Assembly: GCA_032716605.1 (NCBI GenBank)
Contig: CM064518.1
Coordinates: forward strand, 42,155,944-42,219,943
Source: Paralithodes platypus
Lineage: Eukaryota > Arthropoda > Malacostraca > Decapoda > Lithodidae
Reading direction: 5' to 3'
DNA length: 64,000 nt
The notes beneath the pieces were generated by a model, which did not search any database, was not told the DNA's origin, and saw only the letters and a list, made by a program, of their open reading frames with translations. The position numbers and the translations under genes were made by a program. Each line of letters opens with the position of its first letter. Position 1 is the first letter of the stretch. Of this stretch, positions 48,030 through 56,393 are shown piece after piece.

Positions 48030-48500
48030 TTTTTTGTTTTCCCCAACTACTCCCTCTCGGGCATAGGCTGATAGCCTGCACACTCAACCGCTGAACACGG
48101 TGAGGCCCGTGAGGTCTTGTTCCAGTCTAGGGAGTGAGACATGCGAAGCACCTCCATCTCTGAAGCTGCTCCGCCTCTGCACTTCACCGTCTCATTCCCC
48201 AGACTCGGACCCTCACTCTCAGAACACCACCTATTGAACAATTAACTCACTAGGCATTGCCCCCCCCCCCCCCCCCCTGTAGCATATTTTGAATATGGGA
48301 ATATTCATACAATGCTATTTAATCAGGGAACAATGAGGGTATTTTTTTTTTGGCATTTCGGTGTGATGTGGTAACGCACTGAAACTAGGTACAGCACAAA
48401 TTCCATCCCAATAATATCTTCCCATTAACATATTGGGATTCGAACCCGGGTCCATTGGATTACCAGTCCAGTGGCAAGACCACTCTGCCACACCTCCCCT
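48030..48500 (-). mobile_element. SINE family S2 with tRNA-like head, minus strand
   Basis: On the minus strand the head has a perfect A box (TGGCAGAGTGG, complement of 48480-48490) and a perfect B box (GGTTCGAATCC, complement of 48436-48446). An anticodon-type stem TGGA/TCCA surrounds CTGGTAA, which would put GGT at the anticodon. A body of about 400 bp runs through GGGAAGATATTATTGGGATG, TTTCAGTGCGTTACC, a G/C homopolymer near 48260, and the end ATGCCCGAGAGGGAGTAGTT followed by an A-rich tail (T-rich on plus, 48028-48038). The body matches 60985-61385 in order. Confidence 0.87.
48436..48490 (-). promoter_or_regulatory. Internal Pol III promoter (A and B boxes) of SINE S2
   Basis: Perfect consensus A box at 48480-48490 and B box at 48436-48446 on the minus strand, with tRNA-like spacing. 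Confidence 0.75.
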
Positions 48501-48630
48501 TGTTAGGAATCAAACAAATTAGGTGTGTGGCAAGTTACACCCGGTTAGCCCAGCCCTTTATGAGTTACGGAAGGCGGGGTGAACATGTCAGGTCTAATTA
48601 TAGTGAATAGTCTCCAAAAGAAATGAATGT

Positions 48631-48726
48631 AAAGGATTGGGGAGTACCGAGAGGGTTAATATAAAGGATTGGGGAGTACCGAGAGGGTTAATATAAAGGA
48701 TTGGGGAGTACCGAGAGGGTTAATAT
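48631..48726. repeat. 32-bp minisatellite, 3 copies
   Basis: Three identical units starting AAAGGATTGGGGAGTACC and ending GGGTTAATAT, at 48631, 48663 and 48695. Identity between units suggests recent duplication. Confidence 0.97.
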
Positions 48727-48764
48727 ATAGATTGATATATAGGTATTGATATTGGCTAAGGAAT

Positions 48765-48973
48765 TTAACCCATTCAGTACCGGTGACGTACTTTTCATTA
48801 TATTCTGGCAACTATTAGACGATTTTATTCAGCTTGAGGACGTCTACCAATTAGAAGGCTACATATAATTTCAATTATTATTTTTACCTACCATATATCC
48901 TTCCTAAGCTTCATAAATCGTCTAAATGTAGCTGAAGTCACATAGAAAGCGTCACCGGTACTGAAAGGGTTAA
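48765..48973 (+). mobile_element. TTAA MITE family B, complete 209-bp copy
   Basis: TTAA at 48765-48768 and 48970-48973. Ends: TTAACCCATTCAGTACCGG on the left; the right in reverse complement is TTAACCCTTTCAGTACCGG. The arms extend inward as a foldback: TTAGACGATTTTATTCAGCT near 48816 pairs with ATCCTTCCTAAGCTT and AAATCGTCTAAATG near 48897-48922. No coding capacity. The CCCTTT-type terminus beside TTAA is what piggyBac-derived MITEs show (family knowledge); a transposase source is not in the window. Confidence 0.87.
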
Positions 48974-49338
48974 AGCAATTTGGTAAAGGGTAACCTGGTC
49001 CGGATGCCAGGTTTACTCTTATTTTGCAAATATTTTACCTTGTTCTTACCTACAATATTTAACAGTGTAACGGGAAGGAGAGGAAGATCAGACAAGACGT
49101 GGGAGGCATACGTGTATTACAGTCAAAGCGAGGTGTATTTGTTTATTTATTTGTAATTAACTAGTATCTATTATTTATTTATCTATTTATTTATTTATTA
49201 TTTGCTTGAAAGAGGAGCTGGGGCAGGCAGCGTTTGTTTATAGCCTGAAAAGCAAAGTAAACAAAAATGCTCGAACATAGCTAAAGATAATATTTAAAAA
49301 CAAAAATAATAATAATCAAGAATATTAATAACTAGGAG
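48974..49338. other. AT-rich stretch, no gene seen
   Basis: Contains short TTTATTTA simple sequence (49135-49205) and nothing else recognised. Confidence 0.5.
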
Positions 49339-49800
49339 GGGTACCCGGCGTTGCCCGGGTTTAAATTCTACTACCATAATCACCATCATCAATCACTACT
49401 ACCACAATCATCACAATACTACTACTACCATAATCACCGGCCTCGACCTCCCTGTGCCTCATTAAACGGCGACCTCGATTTCGGCCGCTAAATGACCTCC
49501 AATTTTGGATCTGACCTCATCCGTACCCCATTTTGGGGGGCTGCGAACAACTTTCGTTCCATACACCTTTTCGATCGGAGGCCTCCTCCTGCCCCAAACG
49601 GCCATTGTATTCACATTTTTTTCGCTCCCGTATACTACATAAGTTCTGCCGAAAATTGTATTAAACAAAAGTGTCTCTGATTTCCAATAAACTCGCCTAA
49701 AACCATCTCCAAAGCCTGGGCTTTCCAACGGTGCCCCACACTCCCACCTGGCACCAAAACTGTGGGAGGAGTTTAGTAACAAAGGTCGGGTAACTGACAA
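49339..49800. repeat. Unclassified interspersed-repeat-like segment with palindromic core
   Basis: Starts with an 18-bp core ACCCGGCGTTGCCCGGGT (49343-49360; arms ACCCGG/CCGGGT). ACC/ACT-rich simple sequence and a moderately GC-rich region follow. I recall this core phrase from dispersed repeats in several animal genomes but cannot name the family with certainty. A 112-codon minus-strand ORF (49462-49800) is unrecognised and I do not support it as a gene. Confidence 0.35.
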
Positions 49801-49975
49801 ACATTGACCTTTATTTATTAAGATATGAAACCAGCCTCTGCCTTGGTAGTGACAGCAGGGTGAGTGACAGTAAGGTGAGGAGGGGCAGTACAGACAGGGA
49901 CGTGGGACGACAGGAGTTAAGGGAGCTCAGACGGTATTGTGCAACAGATCCTTCCTAAAGTGTATAAAACAATAA

Positions 49976-49978
<3 letters not shown>

Positions 49979-50050
<72 letters not shown>

Positions 50051-50078
50051 TATCTATCTATCTATCTCTCTCTCTCTA

Positions 50079-50114
<36 letters not shown>

Positions 50115-50602
50115 CCCTCTCTCTCTCCTATCTCTCTCTCTCTCTCTCTCCCTCTCTATCTATATTCTATCTATCTACCTATCTACCTACGCTTCTATCT
50201 ATCTACCTACTCTTCTATCTACTCTTCTATCTATCTATCCGGTCTCTTCATCTCTCTCTCTCTCTCTTCTCTCTCTCGCTTCAGGTCTCTCCTCTTCCCC
50301 TCTCTCTCCTCTCTCTTCTCCTATCGCTCTTTCTCTCGCTTCTCTCTCTCTCTCTTTTCTCTCTCTTTTCTCCTCCTCTTCTCCCCTCTCTCTCCTTCTT
50401 CCCTCTCTCTCTCAGTCTCCTCTCTCCCGCTCATCGTAGATCTCTCTCGCTCTCTTTCTCTCTTCTCTCTCTCCGCTTTCTCTTCTATTCTCCTTCCTCC
50501 CTCCTCCTCCTCTTTTCTTCTCGATCTCTCCTCTCTCTCTCTACTCTCTCTCTCGCCCTCTCTCTCCCTCTCTCTTCGCTTTCTCTTCTCTCTCTCCTCT
50601 CG
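49979..50602. repeat. Long (CT)n-dominated tract
   Basis: Perfect CT at 49979-50044, then CT with CTAT, TTC and CTCC variants to about 50602. Covers several S/L- or R/E-rich ORFs that are simple-sequence frames. Confidence 0.93.
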
Positions 50603-50745
50603 TGCAGGGCAGTTTCCCTCTTTCCCTCCCTTCCCACTCCTCTCCACGGTTGGACACTTGATCCTCGTGTTTTTTCCCCCTTCTCTTCTCTCGCTGGGCT
50701 TTTGTTGCTTCCCTCTCTCTTGTACTCCTTTGTACTCCTTTGTAC
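50603..50745 (+). mobile_element. CR1-like LINE 3' end, decayed toward CT-rich sequence
   Basis: GCAGGGCAGTTTCCCT, then TTGGACACTTGATCCTCGTG, then TTTTGTTGCTTCC, then CTTTGTACTC repeats follow the order of the LINE copy 2 3' UTR. Many positions have become C or T, so the fragment blends into the CT tracts on both sides. Confidence 0.75.
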
Positions 50746-50762
50746 TCTCCTCTTCCTTTCGC

Positions 50763-50769
<7 letters not shown>

Positions 50770-50844
<75 letters not shown>
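50770..50844. repeat. (CT)n microsatellite
   Basis: About 37 nearly perfect CT units directly downstream of the LINE tail. Confidence 0.97.
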
Positions 50845-50848
<4 letters not shown>

Positions 50849-51357
50849 AATTGGGTGTCGACTATCACCGTTGGAGGGGAAACTAAACACCGAAGCTAAT
50901 TTTGAACATATTAAAGAAGAAAGCCATTATTTTTTCCAAGTACGTCTAATATAAGAAGGAAAAATACTTAACAGGTGGAGGAAGGAACAAAGCTACGGAT
51001 GACGAAGGGGGTACTATTCAAAAATAATACAGAAAACAACATTTGGAAACCGGTCCTTGGGTTTGAAAGTTGATATGCCTTTTCCGTAGAGTTTCATTAA
51101 CTTACGGCTCTTACACACACACACAGAAAAGTCTATAAGTATTATGTTTTTGTCATAGTGAATATCAAGGCTACCGACTAAATCTTGTCTTGGTCATTAT
51201 GAGGGTAAGTAATTTTGGAGGTGGAGAGAGGGAGGGAGGCTGGGGGATCAAGTTGGCTAAAAGTTAACCGTTTCCAAGCCGGGTATCAACTGAAAGTACT
51301 TGTAAAGTTTCATCTAAATCCGTCCTTTTTATTTTTTGTTTTGTTTTGAGAAATCGT
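50845..51357. other. No gene seen
   Basis: Mixed-composition sequence with one short ACACAC run. No feature supported. Confidence 0.5.
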
Positions 51358-51590
51358 GCTGCCAATTGCCGACTTGCGAGTTTCGTTCTATAAGGAAGTT
51401 TGGGCTGTAGACAACGATATTTAAAATAATGAATTGCTAAAATACGGTCGTAGTACATATATATATACATAAAACCCAATTCAACCTACCATTTATCCAT
51501 CAGAAACTTACATAATTATTGCATTTCTGTGTAATATCGATTTTCACGCCTCCAACTTCCTTATAGCCTGAAACTCGCAAGTGGTCAATT
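51358..51590. repeat. Imperfect inverted repeat, possible foldback element
   Basis: GACTTGCGAGTTTC and CTATAAGGAAGTT at 51371-51400 recur in reverse complement at 51553-51590 (AACTTCCTTATAG, then GAAACTCGCAAGT). CAATTG-like sequence outside and CGATAT-like sequence inside are also related. Arms are at least 40 bp with about 150 bp between. Outer ends are not defined, so the class is open. Confidence 0.55.
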
Positions 51591-51884
51591 AAACCGATAG
51601 AGACGATATCGACGATCAAATAATCTCCACAAACATTGTCAGCCGGAGATAGATGTAGTGCTAAGAAACAAGAACGCCACAAAGCAAAAAGAAAAACAGA
51701 TTAAATCCCCCGCAAACCCGCGAACTACAGTAAAAAGGAACATAAATAAAAGGAAGAAAGAGAAATAAAGGTATAAAAGGGGGAGCCGTAGAGTAGGCAT
51801 CAAACTGGCTTAGTTATAATGAGGGGCCCTGAGAACCACTCCAGGGGAAAAGTGTGTGTTCTCTGCCGCCTGGGTAACGACCGT

Positions 51885-52480
51885 GGGGAGTGGGAGTGGG
51901 GATGTGGGGGGTGAGGGGAAATTGTGGGGGTGGGGGGGTGTGCGGCTGTCGGTGGATATTGTGGGGTGTGAGTGGAAATTGTGGAGTGTGGGTGAGGTGC
52001 AGCTTGTGTGAGGGTGTGTGGCTGTGGGGGGATATTGTGGGGTGTGAGTGGAAATTGTGGAGTGTGGGTGAGGTGCAGCTTGTGTGAGTGTGGGTGGAGG
52101 ATGTGTGGCTGTGAGTGGATATTGTGGGGTGTGAGTGGAAATTGTGTGAGTGCGGGTGGAGGGTATGTGAGTGTGGGTGGAGGATGTGTGACTGTGGGTG
52201 GATATTGTGGGTTGTGAACGGAAATTGTAGAGTGTGGGTGAGGTGGAGGATGTGTGAGTGTGGGTGGATATTGTGGGGTGTGGATGGAAATTGTGGAGTG
52301 TGGGTGAGGTGCAGGATGTGTGACTGTGGGTGAAGGATGTTTGATTGTGGATGGGTATTGTGGGGGTGGAGGATGTTTGATTGTGGGTGGGTATTGTGGG
52401 GGTGGAGGATGTTTGATTGTGGGTGGGTATTGTGGAGGATGTGTGATTGTGAGTGGAAATTGTGGGGTATGGTGGTAGTG
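51885..52480. repeat. GT/GA-rich complex minisatellite
   Basis: Repeats of GTGGATATTGTGGGGTGTG, AGTGGAAATTGTGG and GTGAGGTGCAGC in variable order; the last part (52330-52450) has a unit of about 45 bp with GGAGGATGTTTGATTGTGGG. Two minus-strand ORFs of 240 and 248 codons (P/H/T-rich, containing THPPP and ISTHTPQYPPT motifs) lie across it in two frames at once, which argues for repeat translation and not a protein. Confidence 0.88.
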
Positions 52481-52894
52481 GCAGTAAGTGTGTAGCAGGT
52501 GTATGATAAGCCACGTCAACATGAAAGTGAAAACACTTGCTCAGCACCACCGTCACCTCCCTCCAGAGATTTGTTTTTATTATATATTTTCATTTGTTAC
52601 TCAATCGTGATACGGTAGTTCTGCCCCGACTGCCTACATACATGCAACCCAATTCCGAGGTTCTTTGTTTATACTGATTCGATATGTGCCGAGGCTCGTG
52701 GCATTCGATGACTGAACTGGAATTAAATGTTTACAATGTCATAGGTCAGGAGCCTAAGCTTTAATTGCACATACAAATAACTACTTATGTTTGTGTTATT
52801 TTACTTATTTATGAGTGTATTATGGCAAGTTTAACACAATCTATGACCTTAGTTTTTGCAGTGTCTGGTTAACATTTGTATTGAGTTTTCAATT
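52481..52894. other. No gene seen
   Basis: AT-rich sequence without recognised features. Confidence 0.5.
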
Positions 52895-53057
52895 ACATTC
52901 AGCTCCACGCCTTGGAGTGGCTTCGGTCACCTGGGCTTTATTAGTGGTAATCAGGGAGGGTATTGTGGAGGCGCTCGGTTATGGCCTCGGCCTTGCTCGG
53001 GACCTAGGGGCTGCTCGGCCAGACAGCCTGGGGAACAGCAACAACAACAACAACTAT
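52895..53057 (+). mobile_element. Possible retroposon 3' end with (CAA)n tail
   Basis: A GC-rich block ending GACAGCCTGGGGAACAG is followed directly by CAACAACAACAACAAC (53037-53054). GC-rich sequence with a short simple-repeat tail in an AT-rich setting suggests a SINE or LINE 3' end. No A/B box or coding motif is visible, so this is tentative. Confidence 0.35.
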
Positions 53058-53473
53058 TTTTCACTGCTATGGAGAACTACATTGCAGGTATACAGTATAC
53101 TAAAAATGTTACCGAATTCTTAAGCAAGTTAAATTAAGAGTTCCCAGATCATAGCCGCTGAAAACAAGCGTGTGATACCATTCGGTGTCAAAACAAATAT
53201 TGTAACATTTCTGGGATATTATGCATTGTCACTGGAACTAGACTGATGACAGAGTAATTAAAGTGACATACTTTAAAATGTTTACCTCATAAGCTACCAA
53301 TGTATTGATTTGGGGAAAAGTGTTCGTGTGATATCGGCTATCGGCTTTAGCTCCGTCTTGCCTCCCCCATCACTCCCCCCAGATGTCGGATATCCTAGAG
53401 GCTCTCAAAGATTCCAGACCGACTTTGTCTTCCTGGGCGGATGTGTGATTACCAAGTTACACAGAACTAAGAG

Positions 53474-53820
53474 TCTCCCCCCGGCCCGGCCCCCAAACTC
53501 CGGCCCCCACCACCACCACCCACCCTAGAGCAAGAGACCCCCACCCACCCCGGCCCCCAAACTCCGGCCCCCACCACCACCACCCACCCTAGAGCAAGAG
53601 AACCCCCCGCCCCCAAACTCGGCCACCACCACTGCCACAACCCACCCCAAAACTAGAGTCACCCCCACCTACCCCTCCCCACCCCCAGGCCCCCAAACTC
53701 CAGCCGCCACCACCACCACCACCACCCACCCCAGAACTAGAGTCATTCCCCCCCCCCCCGCCCCCCCACCCACCCACCACCACCACCACCACCACCACCA
53801 CCACCACCACCACCCCCCAT
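53474..53820. repeat. C-rich minisatellite and (CCA)n tract
   Basis: At least four related units of roughly 60-75 bp carry CCCCCAAACTCCGGCCCCCA, then CACCACCACC, then CTAGAGCAAGAG or CTAGAGTCA. The array ends in a pure CCA tract (53775-53812). The minus strand is therefore G-run-rich. Glycine/valine-rich minus ORFs here are artefacts. Confidence 0.92.
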
Positions 53821-53987
53821 GCACCCGAGGGACACCCCCCAAAGTTTCTGAGTTCGGTTTCCAGTTACTTCGTCCCGCAATCAAATCGTGTAAGGGAACT
53901 GCCCCGAGTCATTCCTCTGCACAGTTGGCTGCTATCATCAGTGGTATAGTGTTTATTATATTATTTTGACACGCTCATGTAATATTT

Positions 53988-54366
53988 TTAAGGGGGGGGG
54001 GTCACCGGCTATTTTGCTATTTCTCTCCTTTTCTCTCTTTCCCTGGCTTGTATCCATTCGGCCCCATTCAGCCAACTGTTTTAAGACGTTTATCCCCATC
54101 CAGGTGTCGATTTCTTCCTGGCGAGCGATAGCGAGCCAGCATTGTATGGAAAAATCCCGCTTCGCCGGACACATTTTTCTATCGAAAAATTTACAAATTT
54201 AGCTTGCTGTCAAAACAAAATATATACAGTATATGCTGGCTCGCTACCGCTCGCCAGGAAAATATTGACACCTGGATGGGGGTAAACATACATATTCTTC
54301 AGAACAAGTGGGGCTACACATAAGGAGAAGAGGGTCCAGAGGAAAATAAACAAAAACTCCTCTTTA
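53988..54366 (+). mobile_element. TTAA MITE, mosaic of families C and A (A5)
   Basis: Starts TTAAGGGG at 53988 with the family C left arm (GTCACCGGCT, TTGTATCCATTCGGCCC, CCCATCCAGGTGTCGAT). After the centre (TCGCTACCGCTCGCCAGG) it changes near 54290 to family A-type sequence (GTGGGGCTACACATAAGGAG, AGAGGGTCCAGA) and ends in a degraded CTCCTCTTTAC terminus. The right boundary is approximate. Confidence 0.72.
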
Positions 54367-54465
54367 CACTTCCGAGAGCCAACCTGAGAGCAAGTAAAAT
54401 GCTCTACATAAGTTTTCCAGAATGTTTGTAAAGAATTGGAGAGCCGCATTAGATGAGACAAGCGT

Positions 54466-54801
54466 TTGAAAGGGAGATATCCACTTGAGATATTTTTTTC
54501 TTGACTCCTCTCTCCCTCATGTTTAGCCCCATTGCTTTTCTAATTTTAAGACGTTCGCCCCATTATTTTGACGATTTTAAGAACTTTCGACCCATTTCTG
54601 TCAATTTTAAGACCTTTCGTGCCATGAAGGTGTCGATTTTTTCCTGGCGAGCGATAGCGAACCTGTAATTTAAGAGCAACCGGCCTCCGGCCTGGAAAAT
54701 TTCTACCGAAAAATTTACAAATTTATCTTGAAAGGGGTTCTACGGGGTGTAATTTTAAGCTTGATGAAAACGTAGGGAACAAACTAAATACCTCCCCTTA
54801 A
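54466..54801 (+). mobile_element. TTAA MITE family A, copy A6
   Basis: Right TTAA at 54798-54801 (CTCCCCTTAA). The left terminus is mutated to TTGAAAGGGAGATATCC. Shows the internal tandem blocks clearly: four successive segments each with CCCATT, then about TTTAAGA(A/C), then (C/G)TTTCG, at about 33-bp spacing. Then GGCGAGCGATAGCGAACC, ACCGGCCTCCGGCCTGG and TCTACCGAAAAATTTAC. Confidence 0.83.
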
Positions 54802-54804
54802 AGC

Positions 54805-55147
54805 AACGAACTCCTCCACCAACTAGACCACTCTTCACTCATTCCTCCTTGTTTGCATTCACGATTGAAATTGCTGGGATAAGCTCAATTTGTTTGAGCA
54901 ATTAAATTAATTCATGTTGACGAACTGGGCCGACCAACCGTTTTGGTTAATGGCCGTTTTGGACTAAACATCCGATTTCTCCCTCATTGGGCCAAGAGGC
55001 AATTGTCATCATTGGGCAGTGTGGTCTATGTCCTCTTTGGTACGCAGCCAATTTGGTTTAAGAAGCCGGTATTGTCCACGGCTGATGTGGACTGAGTACC
55101 TGCTTTGCTCTGCAGCTAGCAAGGCTCAGTGGGTGTCAAAGGGATAC
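54805..55147. other. No gene seen
   Basis: Non-repetitive in appearance. Small repeats of CCGTTTTGG and a TTGGGC motif occur but no recognised element. Confidence 0.5.
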
Positions 55148-55381
55148 ATTAGATGTTAGCTCTTTGATTCCTAAAAAATTAGATGTTAGCTCTTTGATTC
55201 CTAAAAATTAGATGTTAGCTCTTTGATTCCTAAAAATTAGATGTTAGCTCTTTGATTCCTAAAAATTAGATGTTAGCTCTTTGATTCCTAAAAATTAGAT
55301 GTTAGCTCTTTGATTCCTAAAAATTAGATGTTAGCTCTTTGATTCCTAAAAATTAGATGTTAGCTCTTTGATTCCTATAAA
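55148..55381. repeat. 29-bp minisatellite, 8 copies
   Basis: Unit begins ATTAGATGTTAGCTCTTTGA and ends TTCCTAAAA. Starts are 55148, 55178, 55207, 55236, 55265, 55294, 55323 and 55352. Copies are essentially identical apart from one extra A in the first and a T in the last. Confidence 0.98.
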
Positions 55382-55454
55382 ATCATCTAAAACTGTAAAG
55401 AATCGTCTGTTAACAAGAATAACATATAAAATAAAGCCATGATGCTAAGAGGGT

Positions 55455-55780
55455 TTAAGGGGATATCTCCACTTGAGGGATTTTTTTCTTGACCCCTTTC
55501 TCCCTCATGTTTAGCCCCATTGCTTTTGATATTATAAAACGTTTGCCCCATTAGTTTAGCGTTTTTAAGAACTTTCACCCCATATTAAGACCTTTCGTGC
55601 CATTCAGGTGTCGATTTTATCCTGGCGAGCGATAGCGAGCCTGTAATTTAAGAGGAACCGGCCTTCGGCCGGGACATTTTTCTACCGAAAAATGTACAAA
55701 TTTATCTTGAAAGGGACTCGAGGGGGTGTAATTTTAAGCTTGATGGAGGTCTAGGGAACAAACTAAATACCTCCCCTTAA
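55455..55780 (+). mobile_element. TTAA MITE family A, complete 326-bp copy A7
   Basis: Best-preserved family member. TTAA at 55455-55458 and 55777-55780. Left end TTAAGGGGATATCTCC; right end in reverse complement TTAAGGGGAGGTATTTAG. The order is CTCATGTTTAGCCCCATTG, tandem blocks, GGCGAGCGATAGCGAGCCTG, hairpin CCGGCCTTCGGCCGG, TCTACCGAAAAATGTAC, AAGCTTGATGGAGGTCTAGG. No ORF. The right TTAA also forms the start of the adjacent 23-bp minisatellite. Confidence 0.87.
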
Positions 55781-55869
55781 TACGTATAAGATTTCGGGTG
55801 TAATACGTATAAGTTTTCGGGTGTAATACGTATAAGTTTTCGGGTGTAATACGTATAAGATTTCGGGTG
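55778..55869. repeat. 23-bp minisatellite, 4 copies
   Basis: Units TAATACGTATAAGTTTTCGG plus GTG at 55778, 55801, 55824 and 55847; the first and last have ATTT in place of TTTT. The first unit overlaps the TAA of the MITE A7 target site. Confidence 0.97.
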
Positions 55870-56033
55870 TTCAATGCAACTCTTACACGCCAAGTTTTAA
55901 CCTTTTAGCGAGAGCGAAGTTTTCCAGCGCAGTAAATTACAAGTCATTTTGGAAATGTCGTGAATCTTCTTAAATCTATACCAACATTATGAAATATTAC
56001 TTGTAAGATTATCAGTAGAAGGTTAAGTACGTG

Positions 56034-56393
56034 TTAAGGGGGGTCACCGGCTGTTTTATCTTTCTCTCCTTTTCTCTCTGTCCCTGGCTTGTATCCATTC
56101 GGCCCTTTTCAGACAACTGTTTTAAGACGTTTATCCCCATCCAGGTGTCGATATCTTCCTGGCGAGCGATAGCGAGCCAGCATTGTATGGAGAAATCCGG
56201 CTTCGCCGGAGACATTTTGCTATCGAAAAATGTACAAATTTAGCTTGCTGTCAAAACAAAAAATATATATGCTGGCTCGCTGTGACACCTGGATGGGGGT
56301 AAACGTCTTAAAACATTAGGCTGAATGCGACTGAATGGATACAAGCCAAAGAGAGAGGGAGAGAAAGAGCAAAAACGAGGTGGGCTCCCTTAA
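56034..56393 (+). mobile_element. TTAA MITE family C, 360-bp foldback element
   Basis: TTAA at 56034-56037 and 56390-56393. The left arm (56034-56148) and right arm (56281-56393) are inverted copies of over 100 bp. Left reads TTGTATCCATTCGGCCC, TTTTAAGACGTTTA, CCCATCCAGGTGTC; right reads GACACCTGGATGGGGG, TAAACGTCTTAAAA, GAATGGATACAAGCC. The centre has the family A-like GGCGAGCGATAGCGAGCC and GGCTTCGCCGGAGACATTTT. It interrupts the 93-bp tandem repeat: sequence on both sides matches a repeat unit, so the target duplication is proved within the window. Confidence 0.92.

Noticed and set aside
48425..48500. Functional tRNA gene on the minus strand.
   Set aside because: Perfect A and B boxes, but the acceptor ends do not pair and a second copy with the same 3' body exists at 60934.
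49462..49800. 112-codon minus-strand ORF as a gene.
   Set aside because: Lies in an interspersed-repeat-like segment with an overlapping plus ORF and no recognised family.
51800..52556. Minus-strand ORFs of 240 and 248 codons, P/H/T-rich.
   Set aside because: Two frames of the same minisatellite are open together; both are translations of a GT-rich repeat.
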